Below, in pieces: positions 9,471 to 21,136 of a stretch of 64,000 bases of DNA (within the stretch, counting starts at the first letter, position 1; each line of letters begins with the position of its first letter). The position numbers were made by a program, and so were the translations under genes. This DNA comes from Pseudomonas sp. Ga0074129 (lineage in GTDB: Bacteria > Pseudomonadota > Gammaproteobacteria > Pseudomonadales > Pseudomonadaceae). The notes under the pieces are model-generated. The model had not been told where the DNA came from. It saw only the letters and a list, made by a program, of their open reading frames with translations, and searched no databases. The stretch spans positions 1 to 64,000 of the forward strand of contig LNDO01000062.1 of the NCBI GenBank assembly GCA_001465025.1, in the 5' to 3' direction.

Positions 9471-9502
9471 AGGTTGGGTTACGCCTGCGGCTAACCCAGC
9501 CT
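9471..9502. repeat. Imperfect extragenic palindrome (GGGTTACGCC/GGCTAACCC type)
   Basis: AGGTTGGGTTA pairs with CTAACCCAGCC with one mismatch around a CGCCTGCGG loop, directly after darP. It looks like the short GGTTACGCC-GCGGCTAACC palindromes seen between Pseudomonas genes and may also act as a terminator, but lacks a T-run. Confidence 0.5.
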
Positions 9503-9551
9503 GCGCTTTATGCGTTGCGGTGAGCCTTTCACCGCTCACGCAAAAAGCTCG

Positions 9552-11009
9552 CTACGCCCCCGTCCCCCCTACAGTAATCGCATCAATCTTCAGGGTCGGC
9601 TGGCCCACACCCACTGGCACGGACTGCCCGTCTTTACCGCAGGTGCCTACGCCGCTGTCCAGCGCCAGGTCGTTACCGACCATCGACACCTTGCTCATGG
9701 CTTCCGGGCCGTTGCCGATCAGAGTTGCGCCTTTAACCGGAGCGGTAATCTTGCCGTCTTCGATCAAGTACGCCTCGCTGGTCGAAAACACAAACTTGCC
9801 GCTGGTGATATCCACCTGACCGCCGCCGAGGTTGGCGCAGTAGATGCCCTTCTTCACCGAACGGATGATTTCTTCCGGGTCGCTCTCACCGGCCAGCATG
9901 TAGGTGTTGGTCATGCGCGGCATCGGCAGATGCGCGTAAGACTCACGACGACCGTTACCGGTTGCGGCCACGCCCATCAACCGCGCGTTGAGCTTGTCCT
10001 GCATGTAGCCCTTGAGCACACCGTTTTCAATCAGCGTGGTGCACTGGGTCTGTGTGCCTTCGTCGTCCATGCTCAGGGAACCGCGCCGCTCAGCCAGGGT
10101 GCCATCATCAACGATGGTGCACAGGCTGGAGGCCACCTGCTCGCCCACTCGGCCGCTGTAAGCTGAACTGCCCTTGCGGTTGAAATCACCCTCCAGGCCA
10201 TGACCAACCGCCTCGTGCAGCAGCACACCTGACCAGCCAGCGCCCATCACCACAGGCATGGTGCCCGCCGGCGCAGGAATGGCTTCCAGATTAACCAAGG
10301 CCTGACGCAGCGCCTCGCGGGCATAGCCCATGGCGCGCTCTTCGTTATTGCTGGTTTGCTCAAGGAAATACCGGTAATCGATGCGCCCGCCGCCGCCATG
10401 CCCGCCGCGTTCACGGCGGCCATTTTGCTCGACGATCACACTGACATTGAAACGCACCAACGGGCGAATATCCGCGCCCAGGCTGCCATCGGTGGCCGCC
10501 ACCAAAACACGGTCCCACACACCGGCCAGGCTGACACTGACTTGCTGGATACGCGGATCAAGCGCACGGGTGGCGACGTCGACACGCTTGAGCAACTCGA
10601 CCTTCTCCGCGCGGCTCAACACATCCAGCGGATTGTCTTGAGCGTACAGCGGCGTCATTAACGGGCTGCTGAACGCCTGTACACGGCCATTTTGTCCCGC
10701 GCGGGCAATCGAGCGGGCAGCGCGTGCGGCCTGGCTCAGGGCATCGGCAGTGATCGCATTGCTGTAGGCAAAACCGGTTTTCTCACCCGACTGGGCACGC
10801 ACGCCCACACCTTGGTCGAGGTTAAAGCTGCCTTCCTTGACGATGCCATCCTCCAGCGCCCAGGTTTCCGATACCTGGCTCTGAAAATACAGGTCAGCGG
10901 CGTCAATACCAGGACCAGCCAACTCGGCCAGTACGCCCGGCAGATGCTCGAGGGTCAGGCCACCCGCCCCAAGTAGATGCTCACTGACAGACATCAACAT
11001 CGTGTTCAT
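9552..11009 (-). CDS. tldD: Metalloprotease TldD
   Basis: Catalytic subunit of the TldD/TldE protease. The 485-residue protein has the zinc motif [12 protein letters not shown], which includes HExxxH, in the middle, and the C-terminal U62 domain. The ATG at 11009 is chosen to give [12 protein letters not shown]; the in-frame start at 11066 would run into the nitrilase gene. It is the last gene of the mre-to-tldD run, 13 bases after the nitrilase stop. Confidence 0.94.
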   Translation of the reverse strand: MNTMLMSVSEHLLGAGGLTLEHLPGVLAELAGPGIDAADLYFQSQVSETWALEDGIVKEGSFNLDQGVGVRAQSGEKTGFAYSNAITADALSQAARAARSIARAGQNGRVQAFSSPLMTPLYAQDNPLDVLSRAEKVELLKRVDVATRALDPRIQQVSVSLAGVWDRVLVAATDGSLGADIRPLVRFNVSVIVEQNGRRERGGHGGGGRIDYRYFLEQTSNNEERAMGYAREALRQALVNLEAIPAPAGTMPVVMGAGWSGVLLHEAVGHGLEGDFNRKGSSAYSGRVGEQVASSLCTIVDDGTLAERRGSLSMDDEGTQTQCTTLIENGVLKGYMQDKLNARLMGVAATGNGRRESYAHLPMPRMTNTYMLAGESDPEEIIRSVKKGIYCANLGGGQVDITSGKFVFSTSEAYLIEDGKITAPVKGATLIGNGPEAMSKVSMVGNDLALDSGVGTCGKDGQSVPVGVGQPTLKIDAITVGGTGA

Positions 11010-11022
11010 GGGTTTATCTCGT

Positions 11023-11877
11023 TCATAACGGTTCAACACCTGGCTGCCGAGGTTCAGCAGCCGCAAAAAATCGTTTATGCCGGCTCACCGGCATGCGTTG
11101 ACGGATGGCCGCCTGCTCGTGCGCGTTACGCTCGGCCACCAGCACACCAGTGCCACAGGGTAACTCGGCCAATACCCGCCCCCAGGGGTCGATCAGGGCT
11201 GAATGACCGAAGGTCTCACGCCCACCAGGGTGGCAACCGCCCTGCCCGGCGGCAAGCACATAACACTGGCTTTCGATGGCGCGGGCACGGGTCAGCACCT
11301 GCCAATGCGCCGCACCAGTTACGGCCGTAAAGGCCGCTGGCACGCTGATCAACTCAGCACCGGCATCGCGCATCGCGCTGTATAACTCGGCAAACCTCAG
11401 GTCGTAGCACACGCTCAGCCCAAGCCGACCGACAGGCGTATCAACGACCACCACGTGATCACCGAAGGCGTAGTCATCGGACTCACGGTAGCGACCATGA
11501 CTGTCGCTGACATCCACATCAAACAGATGCAGCTTGTCGTACCGGGCGACGCGCTGACCTTGCGCATCAACCAACAGCGAGCAGGCGTGTGGTTTGGCAT
11601 CCGGCTGGCCGTCCGGCGGCAGGGGCAAGGTACCCGCGACAATCCACAGGCCCAGATCACGGGCGGTTTGCTGCAGCCAAGGCAGAATAGGGCCCTCACC
11701 CAGCGCTTCAGCCTGCCCTAGTGCAGCCAGATCACGCCGGCCCATGGCGGCGAAGTTCTCGGGCAACACAGCCAGGCGCGCACCTTGCGCCGCGGCTTGC
11801 TCAAGCAGTTGCCGCGCCTCGGCCAGATTGCCCAGAACATCGGCCTGACTGACCATTTGAATGACTGCGAGATTCAT
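11023..11877 (-). CDS. Carbon-nitrogen hydrolase (nitrilase superfamily, Nit1-like)
   Basis: Probably an omega-amidase or deaminated-glutathione amidase that repairs damaged metabolites, by similarity in motif order to Nit1-type proteins. The 284-residue protein has the complete Glu-Lys-Cys triad at about E40 (LPENFAAM), K115 (YDKLHLFDV) and C157 (SVCYDLRF). A GTG directly before the ATG could also start it. Position between yhdP and tldD matches Pseudomonas. Exact substrate cannot be read from sequence. Confidence 0.88.
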   Translation of the reverse strand: MNLAVIQMVSQADVLGNLAEARQLLEQAAAQGARLAVLPENFAAMGRRDLAALGQAEALGEGPILPWLQQTARDLGLWIVAGTLPLPPDGQPDAKPHACSLLVDAQGQRVARYDKLHLFDVDVSDSHGRYRESDDYAFGDHVVVVDTPVGRLGLSVCYDLRFAELYSAMRDAGAELISVPAAFTAVTGAAHWQVLTRARAIESQCYVLAAGQGGCHPGGRETFGHSALIDPWGRVLAELPCGTGVLVAERNAHEQAAIRQRMPVSRHKRFFAAAEPRQPGVEPL

Positions 11878-11958
11878 CACGGCCTTATCTCAACGTCGGT
11901 TTAACCCAAGCTTACAAGCCACGCTGGCCGACTGCACGGGCGCATATGGCACACAAGG

Positions 11959-14900
11959 TTACTGCGGTTTTTCAAACGGCTTGTCGAAACTGATGTCTGG
12001 GTTCTGCCAGGCGCCTTTAACGTCGTACTGCACAGTGGCAAAACGGGCCACACGGTCGCCCAGCAGTTTATCCACCACAAACAACGCGCCACCAATGGCC
12101 GGTGCGCCGACAATCAACGCGGCCAGCGGCAGGTTGTTGGTCACTGGCAGTGTGACCAATAACTTGGCGTCGATACGGTCATTGGCAATATCCAGCGTGC
12201 CGTTAAGTTCCAGGTTGCTGGACGGGCCTGTCAGGGTGATGGGCTCGCGGGTCAGAAATACACCGCTGTCGGCATCCAGCACGCCTTTTACCCGGTCATA
12301 GCTGAGACCTTTGCCGAGCAGATCGGAAAAATCCAGTCGCAGTCGGCGACCGATTGAGTTGAAGTTCAACAAGCCAAACACTCGCAGCGCCGAAGCGGGC
12401 CCTTCCACCTCAGAAAACTGCCCCTTGCGCAGCGAAGCGTCCAGCGTGCCGCTAAAGCGTTTGAGGGCGAACCAGGCTGGCGAGCCAGGCCAGTGACCGT
12501 CTACATCCAAGTGAAAGCTGCGACTGGTCGCCGTGGGGGCAAACCCCCAAGCGATCAGCACGTCGGCCAAATCAGCCCCCGCCAAACGTCCCTGGTAAGT
12601 TGAGCGCACGCCAGCGCCCGCGTGCTGCCAACTGGCGCGACCGGCGATGTTCAACCCCTTGAGATTCAGATCAAGTTCGCTGAATTGAACGCCGGCACTA
12701 ACCGGGCGCGCCTTGAATGACCAACCGCCCAGCGGCTCAATCCCCTGAAAGACCTCAGTGATGCGTACATCCAGCGCAGGGAAACCGCGCGGATCGAAGG
12801 TCGCGAGCGGGTCGGGGGTATCGACCTTCACCTCACCTTCGACCTTCGCTTTAGCCGCCGGGAAACGTAGATAATCCAGCGCGAGAACTATTGGCTGGTC
12901 GCTGCTGCTTGGCAAACCAACCCGCCCCTTAAGCTGCGCACTGTCAAGGCTCACCGACCACGCGGCCGCCTCACGCGAGACACCAACCTCCAGCGCCTGC
13001 AGGCTGATACCAAAGCCGTTGAACTGAGCGACCTGCAGTTGAGCGTCCTTGAACAGTTGCTGGGCATCATCTTTCGGTAAAGCCGAATAAGGTTTTAACG
13101 CGTGCTGCCAGGCTGACCAGTCCAACTCGGCCACTCGACCGCGCACACGCAGGCCCGGCGTGGTCGGCAAACGCGCTGGGCCATCGGCCAGTCGCAACTC
13201 GCCACGGCCCTGACCGAACTGGCCGGGTGCCGCAGCAAACGACAGACTCAGCAACTCGGCATAATCCAGCCAGTAGCGCCGCTCTGCGCCGCCCAGGCTC
13301 ATGCGCCACTGCGTATCGCGCTCGTCTGCCGCCGCTTTGCCGAACGGCGCGGGCAAATCCACCACGGCGCCTTTAAGGCTGGAGCTGACACGCAACTGGC
13401 TGTCAGCGCCTTCCAGAATCAGATTTAAGCGATACGGCAGCAGGCCGCTAACGGGCACGGGTTGTGTCACCCCCAGCCAGGCCGTCAGCTCTGGCACGGC
13501 AATTTGCCCACGGGCTTCGATACGGCTGCGTGCCTTACCGCGCGAGCCTTCAGCCAATGCTTTGGCACGCACCGCATGGCCAAGTAACTGCGCACGAATA
13601 TCCGGGGCACTCAGGCCACTGGCAGTATCGTAGCGAAATGCACCCTGCAACTGGGTGAACTGCAACGCTGGATTGGTCAGATTGAGCTGCGCATTCTCGG
13701 TGGCGAAATCCACCACCACCTCTGGCGGCAGGCCCTTGCGCAGCGGCAAGTCTAAACTGAGTTTGCCCGCCAGCGCACCCTCGCCAGACCACCCAGCAAA
13801 GGTCGACGCGGTGCCAATCGGAGCTTGTTGGAGAATCTGCAGGGCATCGCGCAAGCTGCTGTTCAGATCTGCCGTGAGCTTTAACCGCGGGATTTGTCCG
13901 GGCAACGCCGTGGCAATCACTGCCTGAGCATTCACAATCTGGCTGTCGAGAATGCGCCCCTCAGCCAAGTCGACCCGCACGCCGCTGTCTTCGACCAACA
14001 CCTGGCCGCGTGCCGCTTGCAGCGACGGCCAACCAGGTTGAAAAGCCAGTTCGGCATCACGCACGGCAAAGAACAGGCTAATACTGCGCGCGCTGTTTTC
14101 AGCCCCTTTATTCAACGAACCCTGATATTGGAAGTAGCCCTCATCCACCGCACCGCCGCGAATGGCCTGTTTCAGCCAGGCATCCAACTGCGGGCTCATG
14201 CCCGGAGAGCGGCTGGGCAGATACTTCTCAGTGAAGCGCGCATCGCCGTTACGCAGGCCCACGCGCAGGTCCATGTAATCCTCTTCGGCAGGATCACGAC
14301 GTAAGCGAATCAGGAAATCACCGGCCACCGGCCCTTCTTCACCGAGCACCTGCAAATAGGGGCTGCGCAAGGTGAAGGCGTGCTCGTCCAGCTGCCAGGT
14401 CAGGCGTGCACTGGCCTTTTCATAGCGCCAAGGCTGTGGAAAGAGCGTCTCCAGGTGCAGTGAAAAATGCTCGGTTTGTAAACGCAACTCACCCTGACCG
14501 AGATCGCCAGCGATGCTGCCACTGACGTTTTCAACGGCAGGCGAGCCTAGGTAAGCGGCAAAACCAACCTGCTGCAGGTTGGCCGCAAATTGCACACGCT
14601 TGCTGTCAGTAAGGCCGGGGCGAACATCCAGCTGAATGTTACGCAGCGTGCCATGGGGCTTGAGCTGATTGAGCAACGCCAGGGCATTATCGGGCAGCGG
14701 TGCTAAGGCGCTGATCAGAGGCTGCAAAGGCGCCAGCTCAAGGCGGTCAGCACTGAGCAGCCATTGCTCCTGCAACTCTGGGCTTTCTGCCTGCTGAGTC
14801 AGCCCTAGGCGCACATCGCCCCAGCGCTGCCCATCGCGGCTAAAGGCCAGATCATCGAGAAGCAAGTTAAAGCCCGTGGCCGTGCGTGTGAAGTAGGCAT

Positions 14901-15792
14901 TCAGCGCCAGATTACCCAGCGTCACCGCATCGCGCCCGGCCAACCCCGCCTGAAGCTGCGGTGCGTGTAACCGGCTAACGGCGCGCTGCACGGCACCATC
15001 CACCCATTTCAGCCACACTTCGCCGCCCAGTTGCAGTTGCTGCACGCGCCACTGTGCCAGCACCTTGGGTGGTAACCAGGGTGCCCAATCGCTCTGCGGC
15101 AGGCTGAGGTAAACATCCGCCTGCAGATCTTGCCAGCGCTCGGCCTGCATGCGCGTGCGCACCTGCAAGGCCAGCGGCTGACCATCAGGCAGTAGCAAAC
15201 GACCATCCAGGCGCTGGCGCACTGTGCCATTGAGCAGGCTGAGGTTGACGTAGGTCAGGGTGCGCGCCGGCTGCTCATAGGCTTGCAGGGTGACCTGACT
15301 GTTGAGCAGGGAGATGCGTTTGACCACCTGCAGCTGGCGCAGAGTTTTCGCGATGTCCAGTTCGACCTCGGGTTTCGCCAGCGGCAAGCCCTTGAGCGTC
15401 CAGCGGCCCTCGGCATCCTCCGTCAGCACCACTTGCAGGCCGTCCAACTCCAGCCGGGCGATGCGCACCTGACGCGCCATCAGGCTGCCCAGCACATCCG
15501 GCACCACGCGCACCTGCTCCAACTGCAATGCCGTGGCACCTTCGCCCAGGTCGACGTCATGCGCAGTGAGCAGGGGGGCAAAGCCTCGCCAGGAGCCTTC
15601 CAGCTCACCAATGCGTACCGGCATGTGCAGAGCAGTTCGGGCCTTGTCTTCCACCTCAAGGCGGTACTCGGCCAGAAACGGCACTAACTCACGCCCCAGG
15701 CTCACATAAAGCGCGGCCAACACCAAACCCAAGGCACATAGCCCGAGCGTGGCGCGCAGCAACCACGCTAACCCGCGTGCCAATAACTGCAT
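11959..15792 (-). CDS. yhdP: YhdP family AsmA-like phospholipid transport protein
   Basis: Large inner-membrane-anchored bridge protein. E. coli YhdP, TamB and YdbH carry phospholipid from inner to outer membrane. The 1277-residue product has one N-terminal membrane segment (about 8-30, ending LGREL) and a long beta-rich periplasmic body. The C-terminal region includes the AsmA/YhdP signature around FSDLLGKGLSYDRVKGVLDADSG. The length is typical. It belongs to the mre-rng operon and starts 22 bases after rng. Confidence 0.9.
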   Translation of the reverse strand: MQLLARGLAWLLRATLGLCALGLVLAALYVSLGRELVPFLAEYRLEVEDKARTALHMPVRIGELEGSWRGFAPLLTAHDVDLGEGATALQLEQVRVVPDVLGSLMARQVRIARLELDGLQVVLTEDAEGRWTLKGLPLAKPEVELDIAKTLRQLQVVKRISLLNSQVTLQAYEQPARTLTYVNLSLLNGTVRQRLDGRLLLPDGQPLALQVRTRMQAERWQDLQADVYLSLPQSDWAPWLPPKVLAQWRVQQLQLGGEVWLKWVDGAVQRAVSRLHAPQLQAGLAGRDAVTLGNLALNAYFTRTATGFNLLLDDLAFSRDGQRWGDVRLGLTQQAESPELQEQWLLSADRLELAPLQPLISALAPLPDNALALLNQLKPHGTLRNIQLDVRPGLTDSKRVQFAANLQQVGFAAYLGSPAVENVSGSIAGDLGQGELRLQTEHFSLHLETLFPQPWRYEKASARLTWQLDEHAFTLRSPYLQVLGEEGPVAGDFLIRLRRDPAEEDYMDLRVGLRNGDARFTEKYLPSRSPGMSPQLDAWLKQAIRGGAVDEGYFQYQGSLNKGAENSARSISLFFAVRDAELAFQPGWPSLQAARGQVLVEDSGVRVDLAEGRILDSQIVNAQAVIATALPGQIPRLKLTADLNSSLRDALQILQQAPIGTASTFAGWSGEGALAGKLSLDLPLRKGLPPEVVVDFATENAQLNLTNPALQFTQLQGAFRYDTASGLSAPDIRAQLLGHAVRAKALAEGSRGKARSRIEARGQIAVPELTAWLGVTQPVPVSGLLPYRLNLILEGADSQLRVSSSLKGAVVDLPAPFGKAAADERDTQWRMSLGGAERRYWLDYAELLSLSFAAAPGQFGQGRGELRLADGPARLPTTPGLRVRGRVAELDWSAWQHALKPYSALPKDDAQQLFKDAQLQVAQFNGFGISLQALEVGVSREAAAWSVSLDSAQLKGRVGLPSSSDQPIVLALDYLRFPAAKAKVEGEVKVDTPDPLATFDPRGFPALDVRITEVFQGIEPLGGWSFKARPVSAGVQFSELDLNLKGLNIAGRASWQHAGAGVRSTYQGRLAGADLADVLIAWGFAPTATSRSFHLDVDGHWPGSPAWFALKRFSGTLDASLRKGQFSEVEGPASALRVFGLLNFNSIGRRLRLDFSDLLGKGLSYDRVKGVLDADSGVFLTREPITLTGPSSNLELNGTLDIANDRIDAKLLVTLPVTNNLPLAALIVGAPAIGGALFVVDKLLGDRVARFATVQYDVKGAWQNPDISFDKPFEKPQ

Positions 15793-15814
15793 TCAGTTCA
15801 GGCCCGTGCACATA

Positions 15815-17272
15815 TCAGAGCAACACCACATCGTATTGCTCCTGGGAGTACATGGTTTCCACCTGTAACTTGATTGTCCGGCCGATAAAGGCTTCCAGAT
15901 CAGCAACATTGCCCGACTCTTCATCGAGCAGGCGATCCACCACTTTCTGGTTGGCCAACACTCGGTAGCCTTCGGCCTGATAGGCCCGCGCCTCACGCAG
16001 AATCTCGCGGAAAATTTCATAGCAGGTGGTTTCTGCGGTTTTCAGCTTGCCGCGTCCCTGGCAGGCACTGCAGGACTCGCACAGCACTTGCTCGAGGCTT
16101 TCGCGGGTGCGCTTGCGGGTCATCTGCACCAAGCCCAACTCGGTAATGCCGATGATGTTGGTTTTTGCGTGGTCGCGCTCCAGTTGCTTCTCCAGCGTGC
16201 GCAGCACTTGGCGCTGATGCTCTTCATCTTCCATGTCGATGAAATCGATGATGATGATGCCGCCGATATTGCGCAGACGAAGCTGCCGGGCAATGGCGGT
16301 GGCGGCCTCCAAATTGGTTTTGAAGATGGTCTCTTCAAGGGTGCGATGGCCGACGAAAGCACCAGTGTTGACGTCAATGGTGCTCATCGCCTCGGCCGGA
16401 TCGATGATCAGGTAGCCACCCGATTTGAGCGGCACTTTGCGCTCAAGGGCTTTCTGGATCTCATCTTCAACGCCGTACAGGTCGAAAATCGGCCGCTCGC
16501 CAGGGTAATGCTCCAGGCGGTCGGCAATTTCCGGCATCAACTCATCGACGAACTGAGTGATCTTGCCAAAAGTTTCCCGCGAGTCGATGCGGATCTTCTC
16601 GATCTTCGGGTTGACCAGATCACGCAAGGTGCGCAGCGCCAGGCTGAGGTCTTCATAGATCACTTGCGGCGTAGGGCCGATTTTCATCTGCGTGGCGATC
16701 TGCCCCCACAAGCGGCGTAAATAGCGGATGTCCGCGAGAATTTCATCCGCACCCGCGCCATCGGCGGCCGTGCGCAGGATAAAACCGCCGCTCTCTTCAA
16801 TGCCTTCGGCGGCCACACAATCGGCGACCACTTTTTTCAGACGCTCGCGCTCGGCTTCATCCTCGATTTTCAAGGAGATACCAACGTGCGCGGTGCGCGG
16901 CATGTACACCAGATAGCGCGACGGGATTGACAGCTGTGTGGTCAGGCGCGCGCCTTTGCTGCCGATCGGGTCTTTGGTGACTTGCACCACCAAGCTCTGC
17001 CCTTCATGCACCAGCGCGCTGATGCTCTCGACGGCGGAACCTTCACGGCTGGATATTTCGGCCGCATGAATAAACGCGGCACGTTCCAGGCCAATGTCGA
17101 CAAACGCGGCTTGCATACCCGGCAGCACGCGCACCACTTTGCCTTTGTAGATGTTGCCGACGATGCCGCGCTTTTGCGTACGTTCGACGTGAACCTCTTG
17201 CAGTACGCCGTTTTCCACCACCGCCACGCGCGATTCCATCGGCGTGATATTGATCAGGATCTCTTCGCTCAT
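15815..17272 (-). CDS. rng: Ribonuclease G
   Basis: Endoribonuclease that processes 16S rRNA 5' ends and some mRNAs. The 485-residue protein has an N-terminal S1 domain (about 37-125, with KGKVVRVLPGMQAAFVDIG), the RNase E/G catalytic Asp in IIIIDFIDM, and the zinc-link CESCSACQGRG near residue 400. The ATG at 17272 gives the standard MSEEILINITP start. It lacks the long C-terminal scaffold of RNase E, which is a separate gene. Confidence 0.95.
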   Translation of the reverse strand: MSEEILINITPMESRVAVVENGVLQEVHVERTQKRGIVGNIYKGKVVRVLPGMQAAFVDIGLERAAFIHAAEISSREGSAVESISALVHEGQSLVVQVTKDPIGSKGARLTTQLSIPSRYLVYMPRTAHVGISLKIEDEAERERLKKVVADCVAAEGIEESGGFILRTAADGAGADEILADIRYLRRLWGQIATQMKIGPTPQVIYEDLSLALRTLRDLVNPKIEKIRIDSRETFGKITQFVDELMPEIADRLEHYPGERPIFDLYGVEDEIQKALERKVPLKSGGYLIIDPAEAMSTIDVNTGAFVGHRTLEETIFKTNLEAATAIARQLRLRNIGGIIIIDFIDMEDEEHQRQVLRTLEKQLERDHAKTNIIGITELGLVQMTRKRTRESLEQVLCESCSACQGRGKLKTAETTCYEIFREILREARAYQAEGYRVLANQKVVDRLLDEESGNVADLEAFIGRTIKLQVETMYSQEQYDVVLL

Positions 17273-17332
17273 GCGCACATCTCTTGGGAGATCAGGCTGA
17301 AGCCGTGGCACTGCACCTCAAACGGCAGCTCA

Positions 17333-17953
17333 TTACCCACGACCGGCCACCTCGTGACTGTGGACTGGCAGCGTTTGCCAGCACGGAATAGCAAATTCGG
17401 CGAGCAAGGCCGCCGTCTCACACAACGGCAAACCGACCACGGCCGAGTAACTGCCTTGCAACTGGCTGACAAACACCGCTGCCAGCCCCTGAATGCCGTA
17501 ACTGCCAGCTTTGTCCTGTGGTTCACCGCTGGCCCAGTAGGCCTCGATTTCGGCCACGGACAATGCCCGGAACGTGACATGGCTTGTGACTACCTGCGAA
17601 ACAATCCGTTCGCTGCTTACCAGCGCCACCGCCGTCAGCACCTCATGGCACCGACCCGACAACGCCTGCAAAGTCGCCAGCGCGTCGGCACGATCCAGAG
17701 GCTTGCCGAGAATGCGCCCATCCAGCACAACGGCGGTATCCGCACCGAGCACAACCGCATCGGCTGGATTGCTCAACGCAGCCAAACCGGCCAGGCCTTT
17801 GGCGCGCGCCAGGCGCTCTACATAGGCTGATGCCAGCTCATCTGGCAATGCATTTTCATCAATCGGCGCGATTTGCGTGAGAAACGGCACGCCAATCTGC
17901 GTCAGCAGTTCGCGTCGCCGTGGCGAGCCGGATGCGAGATAGAGCGTGGCCAT
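17333..17953 (-). CDS. maf: Maf family nucleoside triphosphate pyrophosphatase (YhdE type)
   Basis: Hydrolyses dTTP, UTP and modified pyrimidine triphosphates, which protects nucleic acids. The 206-residue protein begins with the Maf motif [12 protein letters not shown] (about 6-17) and has the catalytic Asp in [12 protein letters not shown]. It lies between mreD and rng as in E. coli yhdE. The GGGAGA ribosome site supports the ATG at 17953. Confidence 0.93.
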   Translation of the reverse strand: MATLYLASGSPRRRELLTQIGVPFLTQIAPIDENALPDELASAYVERLARAKGLAGLAALSNPADAVVLGADTAVVLDGRILGKPLDRADALATLQALSGRCHEVLTAVALVSSERIVSQVVTSHVTFRALSVAEIEAYWASGEPQDKAGSYGIQGLAAVFVSQLQGSYSAVVGLPLCETAALLAEFAIPCWQTLPVHSHEVAGRG

Positions 17954-17998
17954 GCAGACTTCTCCCTGTCGGATAGACGCAAGGCCAAGGCACCTTGC

Positions 17999-18487
17999 TT
18001 AATTGACACCCAGACGTTGCTGGAAACCGCGCAAAATGGCGCAGACCCAAGGCCAGAGCAGTGCGCTGATCAGCGCGGGCAAGACAAAGGTCAAGGTCGG
18101 CGGACGACTGCCGGTGAGGGCATTGAGCCAAAGCTGGACCAGTTGCGCCAAGCCAAAGACCACCAGCAGCACCATGCTCTGCTGCCACATCGGAAACATG
18201 CGCAGGCGCTGGTGCAAGGTCAGCACAAGAAAGGTGATCAAGGTCAAAATCAGCGCATTCTGCCCAAGCAGGCTGCCGTTAAGTACATCCGCCAGCAACC
18301 CCAGACACCAGGCCGTGGTCATGCCTACGCGATGCGGCACAGCCAGCACCCAATAGGTCAGAAACAACGCCTGCCACAAGGGACGACCCAGCTCCATGAA
18401 CTTCGGCAGACTGGCCACGCTCAGCAGCAGCGCAACCGCGAACGTCAACCACACCAACCAGATATTGCTTGCCCGTGCGGCCATCAT
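17999..18487 (-). CDS. mreD: Rod shape-determining protein MreD
   Basis: Small integral membrane subunit of the elongasome that links MreC to RodA and PBP2. The 162-residue protein is mostly hydrophobic with five or six predicted membrane spans. The start codon overlaps the mreC stop (ATGA), so the two are translationally coupled. Next gene is maf. Confidence 0.92.
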   Translation of the reverse strand: MMAARASNIWLVWLTFAVALLLSVASLPKFMELGRPLWQALFLTYWVLAVPHRVGMTTAWCLGLLADVLNGSLLGQNALILTLITFLVLTLHQRLRMFPMWQQSMVLLVVFGLAQLVQLWLNALTGSRPPTLTFVLPALISALLWPWVCAILRGFQQRLGVN

Positions 18488-19449
18488 TGCGCTGCCTCTG
18501 GCGGGTTCACGGCAGGCTCAGATGCACCTGCCGCCTGAACAGCAGGTTGTGCCTGCTGAAGAATTTCCTGATCCAACGCTTCCTGCGCCTGCGCCGATTC
18601 AGTTGCGCGCTGCTCAGGGGTACGCGGATCGGTGAACACCAGCAGCATGTAGCGACTGCGATTGAGCATGGCCGTCGGCACCGCTCGAACAATCGCAAAG
18701 GGCTGGCCAGAGTCATGGATCACTTCACTGACCATGGCCACCGGATACCCGGCCGGGAAGCGCTGACCCAAACCCGAGCTGACCAGCAGATCGCCTTCTT
18801 TGATGTCTGCCGTGTCCGCTACATGGCGCAACTCCAGGCGTTCCGGGTTGCCTGTACCGCTGGCAATGGCGCGCAGGCCATTGCGATTGACCTGCACCGG
18901 AATGCTGTGTGTGGTGTCGGTGAGCAGCAACACGCGCGAGGTGTAGGGCATGACTTCAACCACCTGGCCCATCAGACCGCGCGCATCCAGCACAGGCTGG
19001 CCCATGACCACGCCGTCTTTCTCACCTTTGTCGATGAGGATGCGGTGGGTAAACGGATTGGGGTCGATGCCGATCAGCTCGGTGGCCAGCACCTCGTCAT
19101 CGACCAACGCGGCGGAGTTCAGCAATTCGCGCAAGCGCACGTTTTGTTCGGTGAGGGCAGCCAACTTCTGCAACCGACGCTGCAACATCAGTTGCTCGGC
19201 TTTGAGTCGCTCATTTTCGGCCGTCAGTTCATTGCGCGTGCTCAGCTCTTGCGTCGCACTGTCCCAGATCCGTACCGGTAAACGCCCAACCCAATACACC
19301 GGCTCGACAATCAAGCCCAGTTGCGCGCGCAAAGGCTGCAACAACGTGAAGCGCGCATCGACCACCATCAGCGCAGCCGAAAGCACGGTGAACACCAGCA
19401 GGCGAACACCCAGCGAAGTACCTTTGGCAAATAGCGGTTTGATCGGCAA
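18484..19449 (-). CDS. mreC: Rod shape-determining protein MreC
   Basis: Bitopic periplasmic scaffold of the elongasome that activates PBP2. The 321-residue protein has a membrane segment (about 14-31), a coiled coil (about 65-105) and the beta-rich MreC domain. The C-terminal 40 residues are Ala/Glu/Gln-rich and disordered. The only start codon giving the full N-terminus is TTG at 19449, with GAGG just 2 bases upstream, so the start is uncertain; no ATG lies close by. A terminator-like hairpin sits between mreB and this gene. Confidence 0.88.
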   Translation of the reverse strand: MPIKPLFAKGTSLGVRLLVFTVLSAALMVVDARFTLLQPLRAQLGLIVEPVYWVGRLPVRIWDSATQELSTRNELTAENERLKAEQLMLQRRLQKLAALTEQNVRLRELLNSAALVDDEVLATELIGIDPNPFTHRILIDKGEKDGVVMGQPVLDARGLMGQVVEVMPYTSRVLLLTDTTHSIPVQVNRNGLRAIASGTGNPERLELRHVADTADIKEGDLLVSSGLGQRFPAGYPVAMVSEVIHDSGQPFAIVRAVPTAMLNRSRYMLLVFTDPRTPEQRATESAQAQEALDQEILQQAQPAVQAAGASEPAVNPPEAAQ

Positions 19450-19470
19450 TTCCTCACAGCGGCAGGCAGC

Positions 19471-19509
19471 AAAACAAAAGCTGCAAGCAGGTTAACCCGG
19501 CTTGCAGCT
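19471..19509 (-). terminator. Terminator or attenuator between mreB and mreC
   Basis: On the minus strand a 10-base perfect stem (19500-19509 with 19479-19488, loop of 11) is followed by TTTTGTTT. It lies in the 80-base gap after mreB and before mreC, which suggests that most transcripts end after mreB and that mreCD are made by readthrough. Confidence 0.8.
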
Positions 19510-19530
19510 CAAGACTTGGAGCGCTCGCGT

Positions 19531-20580
<1,050 letters not shown>

Positions 20581-20833
20581 CTAGGCAACGCGTGGGTAAA
20601 GGCAAGCGCACAAACGCGCAGGTAAAAAGTGCGGCAAACTCTAACAACGGTAGGGATTTTGAGCAAGGCACCAATATGGTAGATTGCCGGCTTTTCCGGG
20701 CTTTACGCCCCATCATCGCGGCCTTTGACCGCCACCTTTTGCAATCTGTTCCCTAATGTTTCCTACACGGGAACCTGTTCACATTTCCACAGACAGCCAA
20801 GCATTGCGCTGCGTTTAATAGGGGAGATATCTG

Positions 20834-21121
20834 ATGGCGCTTGAACGCTCCGACGTGGAGAAAATCGCTCATCTGGCTCGACTGGGCCTGAATGACGCCG
20901 ATATTCCAGACACAACCGCGACCCTGAACAACATTCTCGGCCTGATTGACCAGATGCAGGCGGTCAATACCGACGGCATCGAACCGCTGGCCCACCCACT
21001 GGAAGCCACCCAGCGCCTGCGCGCTGATCAGGTCACCGAACGCAACCAGCGCGAGGCTTACCAAGCCATCGCCCCGGCCGTCGAGAACGGCCTGTATCTG
21101 GTTCCGAAAGTCATCGAGTAA
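20834..21121 (+). CDS. gatC: Asp-tRNA(Asn)/Glu-tRNA(Gln) amidotransferase subunit C
   Basis: Small assembly subunit of the GatCAB transamidase. The 95-residue protein has the family features [12 protein letters not shown] and [15 protein letters not shown] strong ribosome site AGGGGAG precedes it. It begins the gatCAB operon, divergent from mreB. Confidence 0.95.
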   Translation: MALERSDVEKIAHLARLGLNDADIPDTTATLNNILGLIDQMQAVNTDGIEPLAHPLEATQRLRADQVTERNQREAYQAIAPAVENGLYLVPKVIE

Positions 21122-21136
21122 GGGAAAAGCCACCTC

